A stretch of DNA of 64,000 bases from Acetobacterium paludosum (GTDB taxonomy: Bacteria; Bacillota; Clostridia; Eubacteriales; Eubacteriaceae), in the NCBI RefSeq assembly GCF_008086595.1, contig NZ_RXYA01000002.1, forward strand, positions 124,001 through 188,000. The letters are read 5' to 3'. Under the pieces are notes generated by a model. That model was given only the letters and a program-made list of their open reading frames with translations. It searched no databases and was not told the DNA's origin. The position numbers and the translations under genes were made by a program. Every line of letters starts with the position of its first letter. Position 1 is the first letter of the stretch. Below are positions 52,220 through 60,894 of the stretch, one piece after another.

Positions 52220-52819
52220 TCATTTGATAAGATTTGATTTTTTTCTTATTCGACTGAGTGACACCGGGGTTATTCCTAAATAGGAGGCAAGATGACACTG
52301 TTTCAGACGCTTTTCCAGGCCTGGATATTCTGCAAGGAATTGTATATATCGCTCTGCACTATTTAATAATTTAAAACTGATTGCGTGTTCCTCTTTTGCA
52401 ACAAGGACGCCATCTATCATTTTTTTATAGAATAGAAGCAGTTCATAGTGACCATCCACGTGCCTCTCAAAATCAAAAATACTTGCAATCAGAAGCTCAC
52501 TGTCTTCCAAAGCCTGTATGCAATAGGTCGATTCATTTTTAGACAGATATGCCACATAAGAAAAGAGTGTTCCCCCTTCTGCATAGAAATACTTTGTGAT
52601 ATCATTACCCATTTTAGTGATGTAACAAGAGCGGAAAAGACCTTTTGTAACAAACCCAATTTCTGTAGATTTCTCACCTTCCTGCAAAAAAAATTGATCT
52701 TTTTTTATTAACTTAGGTTTAAAAACATTCTGTAATAAAACAATACTTTCCTCATTAAGAGATATTCCAGTTCTTTTCGAAAGATCCATCCACAAGCCGA
52801 CGTAATCATTTTCATTCAT
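52220..52819 (-). CDS. Crp/Fnr-family regulator (199 aa)
   Basis: N-terminal cyclic-nucleotide-binding beta barrel: FFLQEGEKSTEIGFVTKGLF and YAEGGTLFSYVAYLSKN, a dimer helix, and a short C-terminal helix-turn-helix QCHLASYLGITPVSLSRIRK. The phosphate-binding cassette of true cAMP receptors (RxS with acidic residue) is not obvious, and there is no N-terminal Cys cluster as in FNR, so the signal is unknown. Upstream of an SDR gene it may regulate. Confidence 0.88.
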   Translation of the reverse strand: MNENDYVGLWMDLSKRTGISLNEESIVLLQNVFKPKLIKKDQFFLQEGEKSTEIGFVTKGLFRSCYITKMGNDITKYFYAEGGTLFSYVAYLSKNESTYCIQALEDSELLIASIFDFERHVDGHYELLLFYKKMIDGVLVAKEEHAISFKLLNSAERYIQFLAEYPGLEKRLKQCHLASYLGITPVSLSRIRKKSNLIK

Positions 52820-52929
52820 GCAAAAGACCTCCTGACTTTCATGACATACCTATAAACCAATTTTCAAAAATGCTTCGAGGACACTTTTCTTCGATCTTCG
52901 GCATATATAATATAACGCCACTATTTCTT

Positions 52930-53065
52930 GGTTTTTTTCTTCCCGATAAAAGTATTTTCTTTACGTGTAATATTTGTCCAGATACTCAACATGGGTGGGA
53001 TTGTCACATCTACAACTTTTAATGGTTTGATAAATTCCAATAAAATTATATGCCTATTTCACGCT
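52930..53065 (-). pseudogene. Frameshifted YciI-like 5' remnant
   Basis: The minus strand reads IILLEFIKPLKVVDVTIP and then, one frame over, HVEYLDKYYT. This matches YIILLKYIKSLEAVDAAIPAHIEYLDKYYN at the start of the YciI gene 56712-56999. Frameshift and loss of the 3' half make it inactive. The rest of 52820-53228 holds only the promoter for the lipoprotein gene. Confidence 0.7.
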
Positions 53066-53228
53066 CATTTATCGTTTTAGCATTGAGAAAAAGCAGCAAA
53101 TATGTTACAATTAAAGTATTGAATAAGCGGTGAAAACCATCTGTATAATCAACACTATCGCTTATGTTGGTGAACCCGAAAAATATAGCCTGTGAGACCA
53201 CACAATAAATGCAAATAAAGGAGTTAAC

Positions 53229-53687
53229 ATGAAAAAAATCACCCTTTTTATCATTTTGGCCATTACACTGATTTTATTTTGCGCTTGCGCCCCACAAAAG
53301 TCAACCGCCGGTGATGCCCCAGCGAACACGGATGCATCGGCAACCACCCAAGGTTCGACACAGAGTTCGGATTCGTCCCAACTTGCCAAGTGGCCAGACG
53401 AGTTCAACGGCAAACTCCCCACCCCAGTCTGTAAAATCACCGATGTTACGCGCTATGACGAAAATTCTATGTCTGGCAAGCTGACCATTGTTAATTTTTC
53501 AGATATGAGCAAGGCAGACGCCGAAACATATGTTGCCTCCCTGAAAGCCATGGGATTCTCTAGCGGCATTGATTTAAATGACGGCACTAAAATTGTCTTT
53601 AGCGGCGTCGGTACTGATCAATCTGCCGAAAACGGCATCAATTTTATGTATTTAAATTCCGATCAAACCGGAACGATTTCTTATTAA
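53229..53687 (+). CDS. Putative lipoprotein, function unknown (152 aa)
   Basis: Signal peptide with hydrophobic FIILAITLILFCACAP; the Cys at about 20 fits a lipobox. A Ser/Thr/Ala-rich linker follows (about 22-50), then a small folded domain WPDEFNGKLPTP, MSGKLTIVNFSDMSK and VASLKAMGFSSGIDLNDGTK. Similar short lipoproteins are widespread in Firmicutes without known role. No operon partner; AAAGGAG lies seven bases upstream. Confidence 0.75.
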   Translation: MKKITLFIILAITLILFCACAPQKSTAGDAPANTDASATTQGSTQSSDSSQLAKWPDEFNGKLPTPVCKITDVTRYDENSMSGKLTIVNFSDMSKADAETYVASLKAMGFSSGIDLNDGTKIVFSGVGTDQSAENGINFMYLNSDQTGTISY

Positions 53688-53757
53688 AGACAAGTAGCAT
53701 ACCATAAGCAAGCACAGGCTCTTCCAACGCTAACCGCAGTATGGGCATCCTCACCAG

Positions 53758-55656
53758 TCAAAGTTTCAATTGATGCATGGCTCTGAAAATGGCTATGCCT
53801 TCCCCAATCACCACCCGACTGATCCGGGAGTGGTCCCTTTTGATATCAGCGATCAAGACGCTGTCCTTTTCCTTTAGGACAGCGTCTTCATTTTCATAAA
53901 GAAAGAGGGAGACGGCTTTAAACTCATCGAGACAGTCTTTGTTTCTCAGCAGCCACCGGTAAACCTGATCAATATCGATGATCAGCCCGTGCCGTGTGTC
54001 AATAAAAGCTTGCATGCCATCGTCGCTTTCAGGTTCGACAGAAGCCGCCAATTTGTCTTCGATCAAGGTAGTGGTCAGCATCAGATTCATGATCTTAAGT
54101 TTGAAGTCAGCGGTATAATTGGCAGAGCTTTTGATGTCTTTAAAGAAATGAACGATGATCTCATCATACATGTTCAGCAGATCTTTTTTGGCATCGTTTT
54201 CGGTATAGGGCAAAACAAATTTGCTCAGCACCACCACCACGATGCCCCCGATGATCACATAAACGATGCGATCAAGGCTCAGGCTGGCGGCATTCTGGAT
54301 CAGCACCAGTGAACTGATCGCCATGATGGTCGCGAAGATCATTGAATAAACGTACTGGTTCATAAAGATGATCGTCAGAAACAGCGAGACGATCATCACG
54401 AGCATGCCGGCATTCTGGAGATGCAGGATCGAAAAGATCAGGATCACAACTGCGCCGCCGATCATGGTGCCGACGATCCTCAATCCGGTTTTCTGCCGGG
54501 ACATTTCATAAAACGGATAGGTCACCGACGAGATGGTAAACAACAACCAGCTGCCGTGTTCCAGGTGAAACCAACCGACTAGAAATGCGCAGATTGCGAT
54601 GGCAACAGCCAGCCGAAAGGCATAGGACAGGCTCAAGGCGTCGATTGAAAGCTTGACCCGATACCGGTTCATTGTCCGGGATTGACTGGCACGGGACTGG
54701 AACTTTTCGAAACGGTCATTCGCACTAGCATCGGGATGACTGAATGCTTCCAGTCCGTCCTTCAATAATTCCAGCTGGCTGACCACTTTCAGAATCGCCA
54801 GGTCAGCGGTTGACTCGTCCACATATTTCTCAAAAAATGCATCAAATCCGATCTTCGAAGGTTCCGCCAGATTTTTTTCTTCAAAAGCTTCCCTGATCCG
54901 GTCCATTAACAGGCCCAAGTCATCCAGCAGATCATCCCTTTCCCGAACATCCGAAAGCTGCGTCAGAAGATCATTGATCTGCTCAATGATGATGGCAAGA
55001 TCCAGGTTAATTTCGCCTTCTCTGGTGAAATAATAATGATCGATCCGGGCGTCGTAAAGGATCCGCTTGAGTTGGTTGATCGCTGCCCGGATTGCCTGAT
55101 CAAGGGGTTCCACGTCTTCCCTATTTTTGATGCCGGCTGTTTTAAGAGCGAGGTTTCGACAGATTTCCGGAAATATCTTTTTACTCTGCTCCCCAACCCG
55201 ATTCCGGTTAACCCGCAATTGAATGACCATGATGAAAACCGCCCCGGTGACCAAAGCCATCAGCCGAAGCGGTAAGGCCTCAAGGCTAACGGGATACACA
55301 ATCAGAAAGATATACTGCATACTGAAGGGTGTTGAGATGGGCGAGCTGATGGTATAGCTCAGTGCGGCAGCAATCGTGAATAGGCTGATGAAATTAATGG
55401 GGATAGCCAGAAAAAGATTGAGGGACGACACATAGGCAACCAGCCCCATGATGACATTGAACAAAATCAGTTTGATCGTGTTTTTGACTGGATTGGCGGT
55501 CAGATCCCGTGACAGATACATCAGCACCGCCAGCACGGTGCTGATGCCAATGGTCACATTATTCTTTCCAAACAGAAAGCCAAAAACTCCGACAATCAGG
55601 AGGATAACAAATAACAGTATCATTGGTTTCCCTATTTTTTTAAGCATCTGCATCAC
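53758..55656 (-). CDS. FUSC/aromatic acid exporter family membrane protein (632 aa)
   Basis: Two clusters of membrane helices (about residues 12-150 and 345-470) around cytoplasmic domains, the plan of FUSC/YccS/YhcP transporters that export aromatic or organic acids. WLLFTISSVTYPFYEMSRQK followed by GLRIVGTMIGG is the FUSC-type repeat motif. The N-terminal half lacks the second copy of that motif but keeps the helix pattern. Its base composition is visibly more GC-rich than its neighbours, so it may have a different origin. Convergent with the lipoprotein gene; substrate unknown. Confidence 0.85.
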   Translation of the reverse strand: MMQMLKKIGKPMILLFVILLIVGVFGFLFGKNNVTIGISTVLAVLMYLSRDLTANPVKNTIKLILFNVIMGLVAYVSSLNLFLAIPINFISLFTIAAALSYTISSPISTPFSMQYIFLIVYPVSLEALPLRLMALVTGAVFIMVIQLRVNRNRVGEQSKKIFPEICRNLALKTAGIKNREDVEPLDQAIRAAINQLKRILYDARIDHYYFTREGEINLDLAIIIEQINDLLTQLSDVRERDDLLDDLGLLMDRIREAFEEKNLAEPSKIGFDAFFEKYVDESTADLAILKVVSQLELLKDGLEAFSHPDASANDRFEKFQSRASQSRTMNRYRVKLSIDALSLSYAFRLAVAIAICAFLVGWFHLEHGSWLLFTISSVTYPFYEMSRQKTGLRIVGTMIGGAVVILIFSILHLQNAGMLVMIVSLFLTIIFMNQYVYSMIFATIMAISSLVLIQNAASLSLDRIVYVIIGGIVVVVLSKFVLPYTENDAKKDLLNMYDEIIVHFFKDIKSSANYTADFKLKIMNLMLTTTLIEDKLAASVEPESDDGMQAFIDTRHGLIIDIDQVYRWLLRNKDCLDEFKAVSLFLYENEDAVLKEKDSVLIADIKRDHSRISRVVIGEGIAIFRAMHQLKL

Positions 55657-55763
55657 CTCGCTAATCCCGAAAAATTTATGGGCTTGCTTTATTTTATGTT
55701 ATGATATTTTAACCTTTTACCCGGTCCAAAACAGAAAATAAACTGAAAGGTTGATGTCCCTAT

Positions 55764-55862
55764 AAACTGAAAGAGCGCTTAAAAAACTGCCACGCTGATA
55801 TCATTTACTGTTTTGGCAGCAAAAAAATCAGAAGCGAACATCGACAGGATCGTAAGAAATAA
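55764..55862 (+). pseudogene. Alpha/beta hydrolase remnant
   Basis: The plus strand reads KLKERLKNCHADIIYCFGSK followed by KI, matching QLKDSLKDSQADTIYWYGSK followed by EM of the hydrolase at 36619-37377. The rest of the gene is lost. The fragment overlaps the 3' end of the FlxA-like gene on the other strand and the hairpin there (CTGCCA/TGGCAG). Confidence 0.7.
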
Positions 55863-56613
55863 ATTCATTGTTGATAATGTCGTTAGTTATATTCTTTTTA
55901 TCTTCAGCAATTTTTACACCCACGTCAGTTTTTATCTGATTATTTTCCTTATTGTCTTCCTGGGTTATGGAATCAGTTTCGCCAGTTTTCTCTGGATCTT
56001 TTTCTGACACTGCACTCTTCGTATCTTTTATTTTCTCATTAACGTCTGAAAGCTTTGCGGCTGTATTGGTTGAAACACTGGAGATATTTCCCTTGATTTC
56101 GGAAAGTCGATTTTGTTTCAAACTTGTATCTTTGCTTCTGCTTCTATCAATTTTTATTTCCTCGGTTAAAACCCCCGCCTGACCTTCCATATTCGTTTTT
56201 ACCGCTTCGGATTTGTTAACCTGTGACATGGTAATCCCGGCACTGATAAGTCCCTTCATTGAGACAACATCTAAATTTCCGGCAACTGTTTGCGCATTGC
56301 CTGGTGTTTGATTATCTGAAGCCTTGAGTTCCACTCCCTCAACCTCCTTTTTAGTGGCTTCACTTTGGATTTCAATTTGCCGTTGCGTCAGCTGTTTATT
56401 TAAATCGTCAACCATTGCCTGTAGTTCTTTCTTTTTACTCATTTTAGTCTCGGTCGACATTTCTTCATTTTTTGAAAGATTTGCCATTTGTTCTTTTATG
56501 CTATCTATTTGTTTTCTGATTCCTTGTGAAATGCTATCCTCTTTCTTATTTAAACTCTTTTGAGTATTACTGATCATGTTTGAGGAATTGTTTGTTAAAG
56601 CTGCTATTCTCAT
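55828..56613 (-). CDS. FlxA-like coiled-coil protein (261 aa)
   Basis: Begins with a FlxA-like region: ISQGIRKQIDSIKEQMANLS, then KKKELQAMVDDLNKQLTQRQ, a predicted coiled coil (about 25-85). The remaining part is polar, low complexity, rich in Lys, Glu, Asn, Ser, and without signal peptide or membrane span. GGAGG is seven bases upstream of the ATG. FlxA-like proteins are sometimes flagellum-associated in E. coli, but their function is not established. Candidate operator TGACAGTGTCA lies just upstream. Confidence 0.72.
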   Translation of the reverse strand: MRIAALTNNSSNMISNTQKSLNKKEDSISQGIRKQIDSIKEQMANLSKNEEMSTETKMSKKKELQAMVDDLNKQLTQRQIEIQSEATKKEVEGVELKASDNQTPGNAQTVAGNLDVVSMKGLISAGITMSQVNKSEAVKTNMEGQAGVLTEEIKIDRSRSKDTSLKQNRLSEIKGNISSVSTNTAAKLSDVNEKIKDTKSAVSEKDPEKTGETDSITQEDNKENNQIKTDVGVKIAEDKKNITNDIINNEFISYDPVDVRF

Positions 56614-56633
56614 TTTTTACCTCCACTTATTTA

Positions 56634-56658
56634 TATGACAGTGTCAATTATGACACTT
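56634..56658. promoter_or_regulatory. Candidate operator upstream of the FlxA-like gene
   Basis: Contains TGACAGTGTCA and a further TGACACT copy; shares the TGACAC/GTGTCA core with the inverted repeat at 57070-57097 upstream of the YciI gene. Confidence 0.4.
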
Positions 56659-56711
56659 TTTCGCCAAATACACAACTCAAATGTTATCGTATACTTCTGC
56701 CGTTTAATTCA

Positions 56712-56999
56712 TCAACTGATCAAAGCTGCCAGTTCCGGTGTGCCCTTCGTGGGTTGAAATTCAATGATTTCATATTCAGCAATGTTTCCGATATGGAATG
56801 GATCTTCAGCTATGATGGCTTCAACAACCCTTTGATCTTCGGCATTGCATAAAATGACACCGCCGTTTCTAGGGTTCCTTCTTCCAGATAAGATGAAATT
56901 TCCCTGGTTGTAGTATTTATCCAGATACTCAATATGGGCGGGGATTGCCGCATCAACGGCTTCTAACGATTTGATATACTTCAATAAAATTATATACAT
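56712..56999 (-). CDS. YciI-like protein (95 aa)
   Basis: Small ferredoxin-like-fold protein: YIILLKYIKSLEAVDAAIPA, HIEYLDKYYNQGNFILSGRR, NGGVILCNAEDQ and AIIAEDPFHIGNIAEYEIIE with the conserved His and Asp residues of the family. The ATG at 56999 has AGGAG seven bases upstream; an ATG two codons earlier (57005) is almost in contact with it. The enzymatic role of most YciI proteins is unknown. A decayed copy is at 52930-53065. Confidence 0.85.
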   Translation of the reverse strand: MYIILLKYIKSLEAVDAAIPAHIEYLDKYYNQGNFILSGRRNPRNGGVILCNAEDQRVVEAIIAEDPFHIGNIAEYEIIEFQPTKGTPELAALIS

Positions 57000-57069
57000 T
57001 TTCATGCTCCTTTACGCTAAAAAATCCGGTTTTTCATTGTAAAATCCGGTATCTGTTCGACATTTTTTT

Positions 57070-57097
57070 TATGACACTGTAATTTTTACGTGTCATA
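57070..57097. promoter_or_regulatory. Inverted repeat upstream of the YciI gene
   Basis: TATGACAC (57070-57077) and GTGTCATA (57090-57097) separated by 12 bases, about 70 bp before the YciI start; a possible operator. Confidence 0.45.
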
Positions 57098-57099
57098 GA

Positions 57100-57300
57100 A
57101 TATTTATGGGTTTGCTTTCTTTGATATCCATTATATTTTTTTATTTTAACCTTTTACTTGGTTCTTTTCAACTCATTTTAATGGCTTGGAGATTTTTTGA
57201 TCGTCAGATTGGATCGTAGGATGTTCTGATCTGTGCATTGTCAGTAAAACGGCTAATTCAGGAATTAACATAATAGCTACTATTGTGGGAAAACTTACAC
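57100..57300 (-). pseudogene. Short decayed copies of neighbouring sequences
   Basis: 57225-57300 on the minus strand reads PTIVAIMLIPELAVLLTMH, like the end of the membrane protein at 59894 (PTIGVVLLIVGLLAVSRFI), with shared DNA such as TTGTCAGTAAAACGGCT. 57110-57165 resembles the sequence upstream of the FUSC gene (55675-55730). No gene survives. Confidence 0.45.
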
Positions 57301-57394
57301 CTAAAGGATGCTTGCAACGCCCTAATGATTTGGTTTCCTAAATTTGGGTATTATTACCTAACTGAACAAAATAATTAAAACCAGGAGGGAAAAA

Positions 57395-58039
57395 ATGACA
57401 GGTGATTTAATTAAAGCCAAGGTAATCTCAGCAAAATTGTTAACCGCCGTGGAAGCTATCATGATCAAAAAATTCGAGCTTCCAGAAAACCATTCCAATA
57501 TCGGTATTTTTACCACTGAAACCGATGAGGCCGGCTATGTAGCAATTGATGAGTCCACTAAAGAAGCCAATATATGTGCGGCTTATGCCAGATCAAGCTA
57601 TGGTGGGCTTGGTTGTGAAAACGGCGGTCAAATGCTTGGGGTTATTTCAGGTACTTCCATTGATGATGTGAAAGCTGGACTTAGTTACATCATTGATTTT
57701 GTGAACAGCAAGGCCGGCTTATACAGTGCAAATGATGAGGCCAGTATCACGTATTTTGCACAGACCATTGCAAGTATCGGAAGTTATTTTTCGAAAAGGC
57801 TTAATCTTCCAAAAGGAACATCCATTGCCTATGTGTCAGCACCTCCATTAGAGGGGATTATTGGAGTTGATGAAGTGCTTAGAACCACCGAGGTGAAGAT
57901 TGTTGAATTTTGGGATACACCAACGACTTCAAACCGAAGTGGAGCAATCTTTACCGGCACCTCGTCAGACTGCGATGCAGCCTGTAGCGTCTTTGCACAG
58001 GCAGTGATCAATTGTGTCAAAATTCAAGTTGACTTATAA
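57395..58039 (+). CDS. eutL: EutL-like trimeric bacterial microcompartment shell protein (214 aa), orphan
   Basis: Tandem BMC-domain protein forming a trimer in the shell of ethanolamine-type microcompartments. Whole length and pattern match EutL: KLLTAVEAIMIKKFELPENH, IGIFTTETDEAGYVAIDEST, AKANICAAYARSSYGG-like block, ANDEASITYFAQTIASIGSY, AYVSAPPLEGIIGVDEVLR and GTSSDCDAACSVFAQAVIN. GGAGG precedes the ATG. No other shell protein, ethanolamine lyase or aldehyde dehydrogenase gene is in the window, so it stands alone; it may supply a shell encoded elsewhere. Confidence 0.88.
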   Translation: MTGDLIKAKVISAKLLTAVEAIMIKKFELPENHSNIGIFTTETDEAGYVAIDESTKEANICAAYARSSYGGLGCENGGQMLGVISGTSIDDVKAGLSYIIDFVNSKAGLYSANDEASITYFAQTIASIGSYFSKRLNLPKGTSIAYVSAPPLEGIIGVDEVLRTTEVKIVEFWDTPTTSNRSGAIFTGTSSDCDAACSVFAQAVINCVKIQVDL

Positions 58040-58251
58040 AACATCGAACAGACCATCAATTTCACATAATCGCCGTCAATCCGGATGACTCCATAAATTT
58101 CGGAGTCCCCTGTCGAGTAGCGTATCCCCCAGCACCACCGAAATCGCATCTTGTTCATCATATTTTCTCTTATCTATTGTAAACCATATCATCCTATTAT
58201 TCAAACTTTATAAGTTTATTTGAGTCATGCCCTGCCAGCAAAAGAAAAAGA
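58040..58251. other. Gene-free stretch after eutL
   Basis: A small inverted repeat GACTCC/GGAGTC near 58086-58106 is the only structure; no gene supported. Confidence 0.35.
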
Positions 58252-58274
58252 GAGGCGACCAAAAAGGTCGCCTC
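58252..58274 (-). terminator. Terminator downstream of the 58434 cyclase-like gene
   Basis: Stem GAGGCGACC/GGTCGCCTC (58252-58260, 58266-58274) with a T-rich minus-strand tail (complement of AAAGAAAAAG). Confidence 0.75.
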
Positions 58275-58433
58275 AATATGATCATCATTCATGATGATCC
58301 TGTCAATCATATGTTTCAAAACCGGCCCTATTTCTGTGGTCTAATCTTTGAGTTTCTCAATTTTACCTTTTGCAGCGGTTATAAATAAATCCTCCTTCAT
58401 ATAGAGCATATACCCTGTTTTGCAGTTTAGGTG

Positions 58434-59450
58434 CTATTTTACTGCATTTGCTTTATACATTGCTATATTAGAATAATTTAGCAATTCTTCCGAGTTAATA
58501 CCATCTCGGGGGAAAATTGAAATTCCAAAACTTGCACTAATATTAAATTCCATCTTTTCGACAATAAAACACTCCGACAAAACTAATCTTATTCTTTCCA
58601 CATATTCGTAGATTTCTTCTTCTTCCAAATTACGACGGATGATTAACGCGAATTCATCACTAACCAAGCGACCCATGATATCATCTTCATGGATCTCACT
58701 TTTTATTCTTGCAACAATCTCTTTGAGTAATAAATCGCCAATACGATAACCCTCAGAAGTATTGATTCTTTTGAAATCATCCAAATCCATAAAAACAACC
58801 GCAAAATTTATTTTTTCATTGCGTGCAATCTCCACAAATTGATCCAGCTTTTCAATAATCATTTTACGATTGGGAAGTTCTGTTAAAATATCGATATAGG
58901 CAAAATAATTTTCTCTGATTTCTCTTTTCTTTATTTCATTATCGTATTTTGTCATCAGGATATTCTGTTTAATAATTTCTTTTTCCGAAGTTGTAAGTTC
59001 CTCATACAGGTCAGCAAGTTCTTTCTTTTGTTGTGAAACTTCTTCCAGTTTAGCATCGAGACCTTTCTCATAAAATGAAATAATGCTAATGGTAATGATG
59101 GTACAGATTGGGACGATCACACCCGGTATTGCATTCGTGTTACCGTTTCCAAAAACCACAAATGCCACCATGACAGATACCACCATATTCATTGAAATGG
59201 CGATCAGATACCCTTGCTTTTTTACCGAGATAACCAGATAGGTAGAAATCATCACCTGGAATTGTGCAGCTATGCCACCTATATTTATACCAAATAAAAA
59301 TTGAAATTGAAATTGTATTAACATCGTTATACCATAAAAAAGAAGACATATGCCGATTTTTATCCAAGGCATATACTTCTTTTCGTCAAGATCCATTTTT
59401 TTAGTACCATAATGTTCAATAAATTCTGTGTTGCTTCTATTCGTATCCAT
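58434..59450 (-). CDS. GGDEF-domain membrane protein with altered signature (338 aa)
   Basis: About four membrane helices (residues 28-125) followed by a coiled coil (about 135-175) and a GGDEF-type domain. Substrate-binding residues look conserved (VVFMDLDDFKRIN), but the signature reads RLVSDEFALIIRR instead of RLGGDEF: the two glycines of the active-site turn are Val-Ser. Such a change usually abolishes cyclase activity, so it may be a c-di-GMP or GTP sensor. Monocistronic. Confidence 0.85.
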   Translation of the reverse strand: MDTNRSNTEFIEHYGTKKMDLDEKKYMPWIKIGICLLFYGITMLIQFQFQFLFGINIGGIAAQFQVMISTYLVISVKKQGYLIAISMNMVVSVMVAFVVFGNGNTNAIPGVIVPICTIITISIISFYEKGLDAKLEEVSQQKKELADLYEELTTSEKEIIKQNILMTKYDNEIKKREIRENYFAYIDILTELPNRKMIIEKLDQFVEIARNEKINFAVVFMDLDDFKRINTSEGYRIGDLLLKEIVARIKSEIHEDDIMGRLVSDEFALIIRRNLEEEEIYEYVERIRLVLSECFIVEKMEFNISASFGISIFPRDGINSEELLNYSNIAMYKANAVK

Positions 59451-59893
59451 GCAAATCCCTTCTAAACGGTTAATAAGATTTGTTGTTCCGATGTTTAATT
59501 CACTTCATTTTAACACAGAAAAGTAGCCTGCTCAATGTGTGGCATGCGATGTGACATGATTTTTACAAATATTTGATTTAACCATTTCCATCAATCTGAT
59601 AGCCAGTGCTTTGTCGTAAAACTCCAGACTGTTTTTACAGTTTCTCCTGAAGTTCTTTCCGCTCAGACGGTATAATCTCTTTGGACTTTATGAGATCACC
59701 AATAATTGCACAATACATCCTTCCACCTTCTTCTGCTTTTTTAGTAACAGTATGGTGTCCTGATGCAGATTGGCATAGATGCCTAGCCAACTGTATTCAT
59801 CATACGTCGGACGATTCAAAAAAAGCAAGCACCGATATGTTGGTGTATCGGGTGCATTTTGATCAATCAGAACGTCGGCATGCTCTTGATTTA

Positions 59894-60562
59894 TCAAATC
59901 ATTACATTGTCAATAAAACGGCTGACAGCTAACAATCCAACTATTAACAGAACGACCCCTATGGTTGGGATACTGACAAGATTGAATGTCAAAAAATGGC
60001 TAATCAGAAAGATCGATGCAAATATCAGAAACAGTACCACCCAGGTGACTAAAAAAGACTTGATCCGATTGGATTTCTTTACCGGTTTAAATGATGTCTT
60101 GCAGACAAAATTTACAATCCCGATCGCAATGGTCACAATCAACAATCCATTGATCACATCACCCAGCGTCAGGAATAATGCCGAAAACGTCGTTTTTTTC
60201 AGAACAGCCTCAAGTATCCCGCCCGCCAGCCAAATGCCCAACATCAGACTTGATAATGAGAAAGCCTCACTGAACGCCACCAATATTTTTTCTTTCTTTG
60301 ACCGAGGCGGAAAAGCATTGACAATTTCATCACAGAATTGTTTGAAATCGTCACCAATTACTGACTTCATGTTTTCGTTTCTCGCTTCGCCATCGGCAAC
60401 CATCTGCATAATATCCTTTCGGACTTCCTCCTGATGATATTCCGAAATGTTGCACCCCCGGAGATAAACGACGATATCCGTGAGACTCTTTTTATTCATA
60501 TCGTTTAGATTTTTTTCAAATTCATTATTCTCGTGCAACAATTTTTTCGTTTTACTGTTCAT
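59894..60562 (-). CDS. HAAS/DUF1048-like membrane partner of PadR (222 aa)
   Basis: N-terminal cytoplasmic domain (about 1-100) with DIVVYLRGCNISEYHQEEVR and NMKSVIGDDFKQFCDEIVNA, like the HAAS (alpha-helical signalling) and DUF1048 domains that accompany PadR regulators, then four membrane helices (about 108-128, 135-160, 170-192 and 195-215). It overlaps padR by 4 bp, the usual arrangement. It probably senses or relays a membrane signal to PadR. A decayed tail copy lies at 57225-57300. Confidence 0.8.
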   Translation of the reverse strand: MNSKTKKLLHENNEFEKNLNDMNKKSLTDIVVYLRGCNISEYHQEEVRKDIMQMVADGEARNENMKSVIGDDFKQFCDEIVNAFPPRSKKEKILVAFSEAFSLSSLMLGIWLAGGILEAVLKKTTFSALFLTLGDVINGLLIVTIAIGIVNFVCKTSFKPVKKSNRIKSFLVTWVVLFLIFASIFLISHFLTFNLVSIPTIGVVLLIVGLLAVSRFIDNVMI

Positions 60563-60894
60563 TGATTGTCCTCCCCCAAATATTTCAATAGTTGATGTAC
60601 GGCCTTATACAATTCTTCAAAGCTATCGAAAAATTGTTTCAGTTCGTTCTTTCCAGAATCAGAAAGTTGATAATACTTACGTTTCGGACCCTTGCCTGAT
60701 TCTCGATAAGTCGCTAAAATCAATCCATTCTTTTCAAGTCTAAGCAGTAAAGGATAAATTGTACCTTCAGAAATATTACCAAAGCCAAATTTTTCTAATT
60801 GACGAGAAATCTCGTATCCATAACTGTCCTGTACACTGATGATGGCCAAAATACTGCCTTCCAGTGTTCCTTTAAGCATTTGTGATGGAATCAT
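60559..60894 (-). CDS. PadR family transcriptional regulator (111 aa)
   Basis: Winged helix of the PadR type: LEGSILAIISVQDSYGYEIS, ISEGTIYPLLLRLEKNGLIL and GPKRKYYQLSDSGKNELKQF, the family signatures. Short C-terminal helix as in the PadR-s2 subgroup. Translationally coupled with the HAAS membrane gene. PadR proteins in this arrangement often control an efflux pump or their own operon; a target near the ABC exporter downstream is possible but not shown. Confidence 0.92.
   Translation of the reverse strand: MIPSQMLKGTLEGSILAIISVQDSYGYEISRQLEKFGFGNISEGTIYPLLLRLEKNGLILATYRESGKGPKRKYYQLSDSGKNELKQFFDSFEELYKAVHQLLKYLGEDNQ

Noticed and set aside
59859-60434. 191-codon plus-strand frame opposite the PadR partner
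   Set aside because: Antisense shadow of a gene that overlaps padR and has clear membrane helices; no ribosome-binding site.
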